A stretch of DNA of 64,000 bases from contig JAQGOL010000030.1 in the NCBI GenBank assembly GCA_028293625.1, forward strand, positions 730,566-794,565, given 5' to 3'. Position numbers and translations under genes: made by a program. The DNA is from Chthoniobacteraceae bacterium (GTDB lineage Bacteria; Verrucomicrobiota; Verrucomicrobiia; Chthoniobacterales; Chthoniobacteraceae). Of the stretch, positions 26,808 through 34,768 are shown piece after piece (the first letter of the stretch is position 1; the number at the start of each line of letters is the position of its first letter). The notes under the pieces were generated by a model. That model saw nothing but the letters and a program-made list of their open reading frames with translations, did not search any database and had not been told where the DNA came from.

Positions 26808-28436
26808 ATGACTGCCCCGTCTACCTTTTGCCTCGCGCTTGTCAGTTTTCTCTCCCTGCTGATTCAGCCGCTGACGGCGGCTCCTGAACCGCGCGCGGAT
26901 GCCGCCATCCAGGCGTGGGCGGCGCATGCCGGCCACATCAAACCAACTGTAACAAAGGAGATGGGCGACGTCGGTGGAAAAGCTTTTGGCCTCGTGCCGG
27001 ATCCGGCCAGGGTCCGCCGTTATTATATCGCCGCGGAGGTCGATGCGTGGGACTTCGCTCCCGAAAAGCTGGAGGCCGTGTGCGGCATGCCCGTGCCGGC
27101 CCAGGTGGTGGCGCAGCATACCGCGATGAAGATTCGTTACTTCCAATACACTGATGAGACCTTCACTGCGAAATTGGTGCAGACCCCAAGGCTTGGCGTT
27201 CTCGGTCCTGTCTTGCGGGGTGTTGTCGGCGAATACTTGATGATTACATTTCTTAACCGGACCGACTTCCCGCTTTCCATGCATCCGCATGGCGTGAAGT
27301 ATGACAAAGATAGCGAAGGCGCTTTCTATTCACCCGGTGCGGGGCTGGGCTCCGCAGTTGGCGCCGGAGCGAAGTTTACCTATGTCTGGCATCTCGATGA
27401 CGCCTCCGGGCCGCTCCCCGGAGAACCAAGTTCAAAGTGCTGGCTTTATCACAGCCATGTGAGCGGCGATGAGGAAGCAAATCTCGGCCTTGTAGGCTTC
27501 ATCATTGTCACCGACCCGGCGCGCGCCCGGCCTGATGGCACTCCCAACGATGTCGACCGTGAGATGGCTTCGCTCTTTATGATTTTTAGCGAAAGCGGCT
27601 ACGATGAAGAAGCCGCCGAGATGGCAGAAGTTGCGGGAAGTGCAAGTAACGCCCAAACAGCCATCAAGAGCTGGGCGGAGAGCCAGGAAGAACGGGAGCT
27701 CGGTTTCCGGTATGCGATCAATGGATATATCTTCGGAAATCTGCCCGGCCTTGAAGTTAATGAAGGCGAACGCGTGCGCTGGTATCTTTTTGGCCTTGGC
27801 GATGAGCAGGATATGCACACCGCGCACTGGCATGGACTGCGGGTGATTGAAGAAAATCGCCGGCGCACCGATGTCATTGAACTACTCCCCGCATCCATGA
27901 AAGTGGCCGACATGCTTGCCGATAATCCAGGCACATGGCTCTACCACTGTCATGTCGCCGAGCACATGCAGGAGGGTATGTTTTCACGCATGGTAGTGCA
28001 TCCGCGCGGCTCGGCGGGTGTAAGCCGGGCCCCTGCGGCAGCGTTCTTCGGATTGCCTGAGGGCGCCCAGTCACTCCAAATTACCAGTGCCACTCTCGTG
28101 CGCGATCCGGGCGCCAGGCGGCCGCCTGAGCTTCGCATCCTGGGAAACGTTACTGTATTTGATGCCTTTTCCGTGTTCACCACCGCGATTCGAATCGGGA
28201 TCGGAGAAAAGTGGGTAACGCTTAAACCGGCCAGAAACGGACAAGCCAGCGCCGAAGGAGTCAGCTATCGAGTAATCAACAGCGGACGTTACGGGGTAGT
28301 CTACGGCGGCGTGATGGAATGGGAGGCCACCTTCACCGGAGAATCATGGGCAACCGCCGCCTCTAAAGCAGCTGCCTCAATTCAAATGGAACTCGGCAAA
28401 GCTCGTCATGCCGTGCCTCTGCCGCCCATCCCTTGA
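26808..28436 (+). CDS. Secreted multicopper oxidase, ferroxidase/hephaestin-like
   Basis: A 542-residue exported cupredoxin-repeat protein. Copper-site motifs in order are MHPHGVKYD, CWLYHSHVSGDEEANLGLVG, DMHTAHWHGL and TWLYHCHVAEHMQEGM. The last supplies the type 1 Cys, His and Met and the type 3 histidines. Extended loops such as ASGPLPGEPSSKC are like those of ceruloplasmin-type proteins. The substrate may be Fe2+, Cu+ or a phenol. The ATG at 26808 begins the signal peptide; 59 upstream residues in the frame overlap the divergent phosphatase gene. Confidence 0.87.
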   Translation: MTAPSTFCLALVSFLSLLIQPLTAAPEPRADAAIQAWAAHAGHIKPTVTKEMGDVGGKAFGLVPDPARVRRYYIAAEVDAWDFAPEKLEAVCGMPVPAQVVAQHTAMKIRYFQYTDETFTAKLVQTPRLGVLGPVLRGVVGEYLMITFLNRTDFPLSMHPHGVKYDKDSEGAFYSPGAGLGSAVGAGAKFTYVWHLDDASGPLPGEPSSKCWLYHSHVSGDEEANLGLVGFIIVTDPARARPDGTPNDVDREMASLFMIFSESGYDEEAAEMAEVAGSASNAQTAIKSWAESQEERELGFRYAINGYIFGNLPGLEVNEGERVRWYLFGLGDEQDMHTAHWHGLRVIEENRRRTDVIELLPASMKVADMLADNPGTWLYHCHVAEHMQEGMFSRMVVHPRGSAGVSRAPAAAFFGLPEGAQSLQITSATLVRDPGARRPPELRILGNVTVFDAFSVFTTAIRIGIGEKWVTLKPARNGQASAEGVSYRVINSGRYGVVYGGVMEWEATFTGESWATAASKAAASIQMELGKARHAVPLPPIP

Positions 28437-28558
28437 TTAAGAAAGTGAACCGCGGTTCATAACAAAACAGGCATGTGGAATGAAAATCACAGGCGCGCGG
28501 ATTGGAGATTGCATGAATTTTAAACGCGGCGAACCTGCTCTCCAATACGCAAAACCGC

Positions 28559-30256
28559 ATGATGAATCTTTCCAGCACAACAATGGCGGCCGTCGCGATG
28601 CTGATGTCGCTTTTGCCCGCAGTGGAAGCCCCGGCGCCAAAAACGGCAGCGGCTGCTACGGCAACCAAGCCTGAAACAATAGCTGAACTAAAGCCTGAAC
28701 CCAAGGCCGAATCCAAAGCGGAAATCAAGGCCAACGCGAGGAAAGAGATAGATAAATTCTTTGCCTCCAACGGACCAATTCCGACACTGAGTTTTAATTT
28801 CAGCAAGCCGGAAGAATGGGAGTATCTGAAAAAGGAGAACCGTCGCTATGCTGAGTGCGAAATGACGGACGTGGAGTTCCCGGAGAAAATCTGGCGCGGT
28901 GTCGCCGTTAAACTCAAGGGGTCCGCTGGCAGTTTCCGCGGGCCTGAAGATAAGCCGGGCCTGTCGGTGAGCATGGAGAAATACAAGAAAGGAGAGCCAT
29001 GGCGCAGCATTGGGAAGTTCCATCTCAACAACGGGGCCCAGGATAACTCATATCTTAACGAGCAGATCGCAGGAGAGATGGCGCGGATGGCCGGGGTGCC
29101 GGCGTCACGATGCACCCATGCTTTTGTCAGTTTCCACGGCAAGGACTTTGGAATCTATGTAGTTAAAGAAGGGTTTGAGCCGGATTTCCTTGCCCACTTT
29201 TTCAAAAAGACCGATGGCGACCTTTATGACGGCGGATTTTGCCATGAGATCGATACGAACATGGAAAAGGATCACGGCGATCCTGCCGATAGAGCCGCAA
29301 TCAAGCAACTCATGCAGGCGTGTGGCGAGGGCGACGTGAAGAAACGCTGGGAAAAACTTGATCAGATTCTCGATGTCGACGCGTTCCTGAGCTTCATGGC
29401 AATGGAGTCAATCCTCTGCCATTGGGATGGTTATAATTTCAACCGTAATAATTACAGACTCTATCTTAATGCCGATTCGGGCAAATTCGTCTTCTTCCTC
29501 CACGGAATGGATCAGATGTTCGGCGACGTCAACGCACCAGTAATCCGTGACTCAGGGTCAATGGTCGGCAACGCTGTATTCAGCAATCCTTTATGGAAAG
29601 CCGCCTATCGCGACCGGGTCGAAAAAATTTATACGGACGTCCTTACCGCAGTCGATTGGCCGAGCCGCGTGGTGGAGGAAGGGAAAAAAGTGCAGGCCGC
29701 GCTTGCCGCCAAAAACCCCCAGCTTGGCAAGGATTACCAGGGCCAGATCAACAGCGCGCGGGATCGCGTGGCGCAGCGGATTGCAATGGTGGGCAAGCAA
29801 CTCGCCATGGCGCCCAAACCTCCGGTCTTTGATGCCGGCGGCGTGATGAAACTAACCAAAGGCTGGATGGGGGTCGATGGCGGTGGCGGCAATTCGCGCA
29901 CCGATGAAGTTCAAATCGATGGAAAACGCACTTTTCATATCATCGCTGAAAACAGTTCTGCAATGTCCTGGCGGACAACCATCCAGTTGCTGCCTGGCAA
30001 ATATCGATTTGAAGCGCTCGCAAAGTGCAAAGGAGTGATCGCCACAAACGATGCAAAGGGCCGAGGCACCGATTTACGCGTTTCAGGAAACCAAACCAAA
30101 GCGGAACAGTTCCTCGAGGGAGACAGCGATTGGAAACCTGTCAGCATCACATTCGAGAGCTCCGGCGGAGATGCCATCCTCGTGGCGGAACTGCGCGCGG
30201 CGAAAGGCGAGGCTTGGTTTCAGGCGGAGTCCTTGCAACTGGTAAAGTTAAAATAA
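28559..30256 (+). CDS. CotH kinase family protein with C-terminal carbohydrate-binding-like domain
   Basis: A 565-residue exported protein. After a signal peptide and an alanine/lysine-rich linker comes a CotH domain (about residues 75-400) with VAVKLKGSAGSF, KFHLNNGAQDNSYLNEQIAGEMAR, HWDGYNFNRNNYRLYL and FFLHGMDQMFGD. The last two hold the Asn/Asp catalytic and metal residues of this atypical secreted protein kinase family. A beta-sandwich of about 130 residues ends the protein. A class D beta-lactamase gene begins 14 bp downstream. Protein phosphorylation outside the cytoplasm is known for CotH homologues; substrates here are unknown. Confidence 0.85.
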   Translation: MMNLSSTTMAAVAMLMSLLPAVEAPAPKTAAAATATKPETIAELKPEPKAESKAEIKANARKEIDKFFASNGPIPTLSFNFSKPEEWEYLKKENRRYAECEMTDVEFPEKIWRGVAVKLKGSAGSFRGPEDKPGLSVSMEKYKKGEPWRSIGKFHLNNGAQDNSYLNEQIAGEMARMAGVPASRCTHAFVSFHGKDFGIYVVKEGFEPDFLAHFFKKTDGDLYDGGFCHEIDTNMEKDHGDPADRAAIKQLMQACGEGDVKKRWEKLDQILDVDAFLSFMAMESILCHWDGYNFNRNNYRLYLNADSGKFVFFLHGMDQMFGDVNAPVIRDSGSMVGNAVFSNPLWKAAYRDRVEKIYTDVLTAVDWPSRVVEEGKKVQAALAAKNPQLGKDYQGQINSARDRVAQRIAMVGKQLAMAPKPPVFDAGGVMKLTKGWMGVDGGGGNSRTDEVQIDGKRTFHIIAENSSAMSWRTTIQLLPGKYRFEALAKCKGVIATNDAKGRGTDLRVSGNQTKAEQFLEGDSDWKPVSITFESSGGDAILVAELRAAKGEAWFQAESLQLVKLK

Positions 30257-30270
30257 ACCGAGGTGGTAAG

Positions 30271-31086
30271 ATGAAACTTATTGTCGTTATTCTACTTCTG
30301 GCCACTGGGCTGAGCTCAAGCCATGCCGATCCATCTTCTCTTTCCGAGAAGCGGCCATTGGAGCAGGAAAGGCCGGAACTCGGCCGGCTTTTTGACATCG
30401 AAAATGTGACTGGAACCTTTGTCGTGTTCGATCTGCCTGCTGATACTTATCGCTTTTATAACCGCCCCCGGGCCGTAAAGCGGTTTATCCCGGCATCGAC
30501 CTTCAAGATTGCCAACAGTCTGATCGGATTGAATACAGGCGCGGTGAAGAGTGTGGATGAAGTCCTGCCGTATGGTGGAGAACCGCAACCTTTCAAAGAT
30601 TGGGAGCACGACATGCCACTCCGGGAGGCTATCAAACTATCCGCCGTACCGATCTATCAGGAGCTTGCGCGACGGATCGGCCTTCAGAAAATGACCGAAG
30701 GGGTCAAGGCGCTCGGATACGGAAATCAAACCGTTGGCGATCGAGTTGATCGGTTCTGGCTCGATGGCCCTTTGGAAATCTCCGCTTTTGAGCAGGTTCA
30801 ATTTCTTGCCCGGCTGATTAACGGGACTCTGCCCGTCAATGCCGAAGCGCTCAAGGCAGTCAGAGAAATCACGCTGCGGGAGCATGAAGAACGATTTGAT
30901 TTTCATTACAAGACCGGATGGGGCACCTCAACAAAACCACATGTTGGCTGGATAGTCGGCTGGGTTGACGCCAAAGAAGGATCTTATCCTTTTGCCTTGA
31001 ATATTGATATGGCAGAGGAAAAAGACGCGCCAAAGCGGCTGCGCATTGCAAGAGGCTGTTTGCAGGCTCTTGGAAAACTGCCCTAA
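30271..31086 (+). CDS. Class D (OXA-type) beta-lactamase
   Basis: A 271-residue exported serine hydrolase with all class D motifs: STFK at 76-79 (nucleophile and the lysine normally carboxylated), SAV at 124-126, YGN at 150-152 and KTG at 214-216. FWLDGPLEIS near 162-171 is also OXA-like. The signal peptide is MKLIVVILLLATGLSSSHA. The ATG at 30271 is preceded by the ribosome binding site AGGTGG (30261-30266). Its co-transcription with a CotH kinase and the lack of any mobile element suggest a resident gene, not a recently acquired resistance determinant. Class D folds also serve as sensor domains, but this one is not fused to a membrane signaller. Confidence 0.93.
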   Translation: MKLIVVILLLATGLSSSHADPSSLSEKRPLEQERPELGRLFDIENVTGTFVVFDLPADTYRFYNRPRAVKRFIPASTFKIANSLIGLNTGAVKSVDEVLPYGGEPQPFKDWEHDMPLREAIKLSAVPIYQELARRIGLQKMTEGVKALGYGNQTVGDRVDRFWLDGPLEISAFEQVQFLARLINGTLPVNAEALKAVREITLREHEERFDFHYKTGWGTSTKPHVGWIVGWVDAKEGSYPFALNIDMAEEKDAPKRLRIARGCLQALGKLP

Positions 31087-31152
31087 CCTGAAGTAATTCT
31101 TCTAATTCTGATCAACTTGTCCTGGTGAACATTCTGGTGACGGCCGATGGCA

Positions 31153-31170
31153 CGCGGCTCGTCCGCCGCG
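31153..31170. repeat. Hairpin between convergent genes
   Basis: CGCGGC and GCCGCG flank a 6-nt loop in the 288-bp space between the convergent beta-lactamase and rtcB genes. There is no T-tract on either side, so it is a weak terminator candidate. Nothing else is recognisable between 31087 and 31374. Confidence 0.3.
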
Positions 31171-31374
31171 GAGTGATCGGAAAGAAGAATCAAGGAAAGG
31201 GCAAAGAAGCACTTTGAGAAAGAAAGGCGCACCGAGTAATCACGGTGGATAAAGATCAAACAATCGACGCGGCGGCTGATTTCAATTGCCGCAGGCATAC
31301 GATCTATCGGCCGGCAATAAAAACACAAAGCCACGCGCGTCGATTTTTCATTAATGAGATGGACCGGACACAAG

Positions 31375-32775
31375 CTAATCCTCGGCGCGCTCGCCAGGCG
31401 GGCACATCTTAACGATCTTCGGATCAAACCTGCCGAGAACCTCAACCAAATCGGTCTGCGCCGCCATGACGGTATCGATATCCTTGTAGACGCCGGGCAC
31501 TTCATCAAGGCCCGCTGAAAGGAGTTCAACTCCGCGCTCAGCCAGCTGCTTTTTCACTTTGCTCCAGGTGAAGGTTTGGAGCGCTTTGGTGCGGCTCATG
31601 ACGCGGCCGGCCCCATGGGAGGCGCTCTGAAGGGACTCTGGAAGCCCCTTGCCGCGCACGACATATCCCGGAGACGCCATGGAACCCGGAATGATTCCGA
31701 GCACGCCTTGGCCGGCCGGCGTTGCCCCCTTTCTATGGACAATCACCTCACGCTCCACACCTTGGATAACGTGGCGCTCTTTCCATGCAAAATTGTGATG
31801 GTTCTCGATGTCGAGGATCAGATGGGCGCCAAGCTTCTTGCCAATGTGACGATGGATAAGATCGTGGTTGGCGGCGGCGTAGTGCCCCATCAGGTTCATA
31901 GCAGCCCAGTATTCCTGCCCGTCTTCATCATCAAGGGAAAGCCAGGCCAGATGTTTGAGTTCCTTGGGAAGATACTCGTGACGGGACATGGCGCGTTTGC
32001 TGTAGAAATCGCAAACCTGCGCGCCGGTGCCGCGGGAGCCGCTGTGACTGAGCAGGGCGAGGTATTCGCCAGCGGCAAGTCCAAGGCTTGCATCGCGCTC
32101 TTTAATGACAAACGCGCCGAACTCCACAAAATGGTTGCCGGATCCGCTGGTGCCAAGTTGTGACCAGGCCTTGTCACGCAGCCGGTGAGTAATCGGGGAA
32201 ACGCTCCAGTCTTCGTCCATCACTGAGTGATCGCGCCGCTGCTTAAAAGAGCAGCCCATTCCGAAGCGGGTCTCGTCTTCGATGAGATTCGCGAGACGGT
32301 CACGCTGGCCCGGGATCGTGTTTGCTTTGCGCTCATAGACGGTGAGTTTCATTCGGCATGCGATATCAACGCCCACCGCATATGGGATGACAGCGTTGTC
32401 GGTGGCAAGCACGCCGCCGATGGGCAGCCCGTAGCCGACGTGCGCATCAGGCATGAGCGCTCCTGCAACCGCCACGGGCAGCGCGCACGAGTTGGCCATC
32501 TGCTTGACGGCCTCGGCATCGAGTCCTTCGCCCCATTGGCGCCACGGGGCAAGCTGGGCGCGCGGTGTAAATGGAGGGCGATAGATAGCACGCGCCAGCG
32601 GCGCGCGCAGCTCATCGGCAAAGTAGGCTGAGGGATTGGAAACCAGCTCGCCTATTTCGGCTTCAAGCAGGGCGCCATCGTGGCCCCTCGCTACAAACTC
32701 ATGCATAAATGCATGGGCAATTTTGACTGGTTCGCCCGAAGGGACGCCAAGTCGGATAAGGTCTTTCGTGTTCAT
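31375..32775 (-). CDS. rtcB: RNA-splicing ligase RtcB
   Basis: A 466-residue GTP- and Mn2+-dependent ligase that joins 2',3'-cyclic phosphate and 5'-OH RNA ends. Signature segments are MPDAHVGYGLPIGGVLAT, VGVDIACRM (metal Cys), GSGNHFVEFG, HSGSRGTG, ENHHNFAWKE, the nucleotide-binding GIIPGSMASPGYVVRGKG and SASHGAGRVMSRTKA, with the histidine that is guanylylated. The ATG at 32775 starts MNTKDLIRLG; upstream frame content is not protein-like. It follows an RlaP-type nucleotidyltransferase by 88 bp, a recurrent pairing in RNA-repair operons. RtcA and RtcR are not in the window. Confidence 0.95.
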   Translation of the reverse strand: MNTKDLIRLGVPSGEPVKIAHAFMHEFVARGHDGALLEAEIGELVSNPSAYFADELRAPLARAIYRPPFTPRAQLAPWRQWGEGLDAEAVKQMANSCALPVAVAGALMPDAHVGYGLPIGGVLATDNAVIPYAVGVDIACRMKLTVYERKANTIPGQRDRLANLIEDETRFGMGCSFKQRRDHSVMDEDWSVSPITHRLRDKAWSQLGTSGSGNHFVEFGAFVIKERDASLGLAAGEYLALLSHSGSRGTGAQVCDFYSKRAMSRHEYLPKELKHLAWLSLDDEDGQEYWAAMNLMGHYAAANHDLIHRHIGKKLGAHLILDIENHHNFAWKERHVIQGVEREVIVHRKGATPAGQGVLGIIPGSMASPGYVVRGKGLPESLQSASHGAGRVMSRTKALQTFTWSKVKKQLAERGVELLSAGLDEVPGVYKDIDTVMAAQTDLVEVLGRFDPKIVKMCPPGERAED

Positions 32776-32863
32776 AATAGAGTGGGTTCTTAGGAACCTG
32801 GGGATTGTATAATTAGTTCCATGTTGGTGCGGGCAGAAATGCCTGGATCTCGGAAGCGTATAT

Positions 32864-33639
32864 TTAACTGGCGAGCGCGTAACGGCGGAAGAAGCGGTCA
32901 AGTTCGTCCACTTCTCCATTGGCATCCACGGGCCTGGCCAGGCGACCAAGCCGGGTCAGTTCATTTTCGATGAAGATAGATAGCGCCTCAACCGGCGGTG
33001 CGGTGCAAACTTCGCTGCCCGATTTTTTGCGTGCAACAAGCTCCAGTAAGGAGGAGCGCACAGCGGGTTCATCGAGCACGCCGGCGACCAGGGTTTCAAA
33101 CACCATCGGCACCCGGCCAAGCTCGCGCTCGATCCAGCGGCATGCAAGGAGTGGCCTGAAGACGTATAGATATTTCTTCAAGCTGACCGCATCCCGGTTC
33201 CGAAGGTAATCGCGCCAGTTGCCCGATGCCATGTGCAGGTAGTGTGAAAAGCAGCGACGCGGGGAGTAGAACTTCGCGGCAAGCGCGCCGAACTCGACGG
33301 CAAAGAGCGGATCGTGCTGATAGACGACGGGCGATTTAAGCCATTCAAGCAAGGGCGGGTTACTCTTGCGCAACAGCCGCAAAGCTTTGCGGAGCTCCCA
33401 ACCACTTACGTCCAGTTCATCGGCAAGCGGACGCTCAATCACGTCGCGCCGGGCCTCAACAGAGAGATACCAGTCGCGCTGATGAACATAAAGAAACCGC
33501 ACATCATAATCGCTATCGGCTGACTCAAACCCCAGGCGCGGCTGCCGCTTTCGCATGCAAAAAGCACGCGCACATTGAATTCATTTTCCACGCGGGCGAG
33601 CTGGTCGCGGACGCGCTTTTCTAAACTGTTTCCATTCAT
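32864..33639 (-). CDS. RlaP-type nucleotidyltransferase, split by a -1 frameshift
   Basis: The N-terminal part (from the ATG at 33639) contains LFACESGSRAWG, the nucleotidyltransferase G-S motif. The rest lies in the -1 frame and continues ESADSDYDVRFLYVHQRDW with the catalytic DxD-type aspartates, then a helical domain to residue ~258. The two parts join exactly where the family expects them. At the junction (33526-33532, minus strand) the zero-frame reads G GGT TTG, a canonical slippery heptamer. Either a -1 ribosomal shift or a single missing base explains the break. A very strong ribosome binding site, AGGAGG at 33645-33650, precedes the start. It is the first gene of the rtcB unit. Confidence 0.8.
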
Positions 33640-33644
33640 GGAAA

Positions 33645-33650
33645 CCTCCT
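33645..33650 (-). promoter_or_regulatory. Strong ribosome binding site of the RlaP-type gene
   Basis: AGGAGG on the minus strand, 5 nt before the ATG at 33639. It fixes the start of the gene and so confirms that the 5' part belongs to it. Confidence 0.8.
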
Positions 33651-33693
33651 TTTTCTATTTGACTAATAAGACTATAGATCGCGGCTTAATATA

Positions 33694-33741
33694 TGCCGTA
33701 AGTATACGCTGATAAATATAGGCGGCAGTGATCCAAATCAC
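33694..33741 (-). promoter_or_regulatory. Fnr/Crp-type operator and promoter of the rlaP-rtcB unit
   Basis: On the minus strand GTGAT-TTGG-ATCAC (33741-33728) is a perfect 5-4-5 dyad of the Fnr/Crp family pattern. A -10 element TATACT lies at 33706-33701, with no recognisable -35 box. The dyad centre is 40.5 bp upstream of the start point predicted from that -10, the class II activator position. The leader would be about 55 nt. The regulator is not in the window. Confidence 0.5.
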
Positions 33742-34375
33742 GGGTATGAGGATAAAGCGCCACCTAGATTGGCATCCATTGGCGGTTTATCTAGGGCGGC
33801 AGAAAACAAAAACCCTGTCTGCCGCAAGGCAAACAGGGTTTTCAAAAATCGTAGATCTAAATTACGATCGTGAACTACCTGCCCGCCTCCTTGAGGTGAC
33901 TGTTAATGCCGCGCCCGAGATTGCCGATGTGCGATGTCATACCATCACCCCGCAACCGCCCGGTTGCTTGAGATTGGATTGGATATATGAGATATGAACG
34001 CATCGGAATTGGACTTGGGCGACAACTAGGTCGGCAGGAAACTATAGTCAACCAAGAATCTTTAAAAAGTTAGATCCAACTACTCTTTGAGAGGCAATGG
34101 ATGGTTGATCGACAGGAACGCACAGCCAAACCGCGCCTCCATCAGCGCTGCTGTTTTTGATCAAGCTCCGCCCGTTAAGTAGACAACCCTAAAGCTTGCG
34201 AGCGACGTTAGCAGCCCAACGCGGCCGATTGAATCGGTCGCCACATTCAGCGCATGCGCAGATCTTGCGCGATTTCCGGGGGGAAGTGAAAGGCGCCAGG
34301 GGGGATCTATCTCGCCTAAGTCCCAGCTAATGAGGGGAACTCTTCGACAGAGCGAGGAGAGATTAATACCGCGTC
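33742..34375. other. Gene-poor stretch with several hairpins
   Basis: No reading frame here is convincing; the 89-residue frame at 33728-33997 overlaps the operator and hairpins and looks random. Inverted repeats found are a terminator-like hairpin at 33809-33842, ATCGTA/TACGAT around a 9-nt spacer at 33848-33868, and a 21-nt near-perfect dyad at 34221-34241 (GCGGCCGATT, one G, AATCGGTCGC, one wobble pair). The last folds as an 8-bp stem with a 5-nt loop. A small RNA could be encoded here, but none is recognised. Confidence 0.45.
33809..33842. terminator. Terminator-like hairpin with GCAA loop
   Basis: Ten-bp arms AAAACCCTGT and ACAGGGTTTT enclose a second small stem, GCC-GCAA-GGC. On the + strand the loop is a GNRA tetraloop and the stem ends in TTTTC; on the minus strand the stem is followed by a longer T-rich run, TTTTTGTTTTC. 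It could terminate transcription in either direction, yet no gene ends close by on either strand. Confidence 0.6.
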
Positions 34376-34594
34376 TTATCCCTTGGAGCGCTCCCAAAAA
34401 CGGCCCATGCCCTGCGCCCGAGAGGAGGTGTCCCCCGATTCAATGGCGTCAGCTCTTTTCCAAGCCCGGCGCAATTCAGTAATGACTCGCAAAAAAGCGA
34501 GATCGTTTTGCTTCCGCGCCCGGAGTTCGTAGGATTGAAGATCGGCCTCAGTCATCGCAGGAGTAAGATCTGTAGGTGATATAATGTTGCTCAT
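34376..34594 (-). CDS. Small hypothetical protein
   Basis: A 72-residue frame starting MSNIISPTDLTPAMTEADL, followed by a charged helical segment (LRARKQNDLAFLRVITELRRAWKRA) and a basic tail. The amphipathic helix with regular leucines looks protein-like. There is no clear ribosome binding site, no known family and no close neighbour on the strand. The longest frame starts at 34672, but the added residues are not convincing. Real gene status is uncertain. Confidence 0.35.
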   Translation of the reverse strand: MSNIISPTDLTPAMTEADLQSYELRARKQNDLAFLRVITELRRAWKRADAIESGDTSSRAQGMGRFWERSKG

Positions 34595-34684
34595 CGTCGG
34601 CACTATTTCGGAACAGAGAGAGGAAATGGTTCTGCGTTTTCCTGATTTTTGTCCACCGAATTTTGCCTGCAAACGGTTATTATT

Positions 34685-34732
34685 TTTTAATTTACTAAAA
34701 GCATAATGATGCGGTATTTCAGTAAATTAAAA
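34685..34732. repeat. Perfect 12-bp AT-rich inverted repeat with nested hairpin
   Basis: TTTTAATTTACT at 34685-34696 is perfectly repeated in inverse, AGTAAATTAAAA, at 34721-34732. Within the 24-nt spacer a second dyad, GCAT-AATG-ATGC, sits at 34701-34712. It lies 37 bp past the stop of the secreted protein gene at 34769. The tail is A-rich in the direction of that gene, so it is not a standard intrinsic terminator. Confidence 0.6.
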
Positions 34733-34768
34733 TCCCCGCCTTCCGACTTGGAAAAAACCGGCATTCCT

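Noticed and set aside
30271-31086. Beta-lactamase as an acquired resistance gene
   Set aside because: No integron, IS or attC element nearby, and it fits an operon with a CotH gene.
31087-31374. TGGCAC element at 31149 as a sigma-54 promoter
   Set aside because: The -12 region lacks GC at the right spacing and there is no gene downstream in that direction.
33728-33997. 89-residue + strand frame upstream of the RlaP-type gene
   Set aside because: No ribosome binding site or domain; it is interrupted by the hairpin at 33809-33842 and starts inside the operator dyad.
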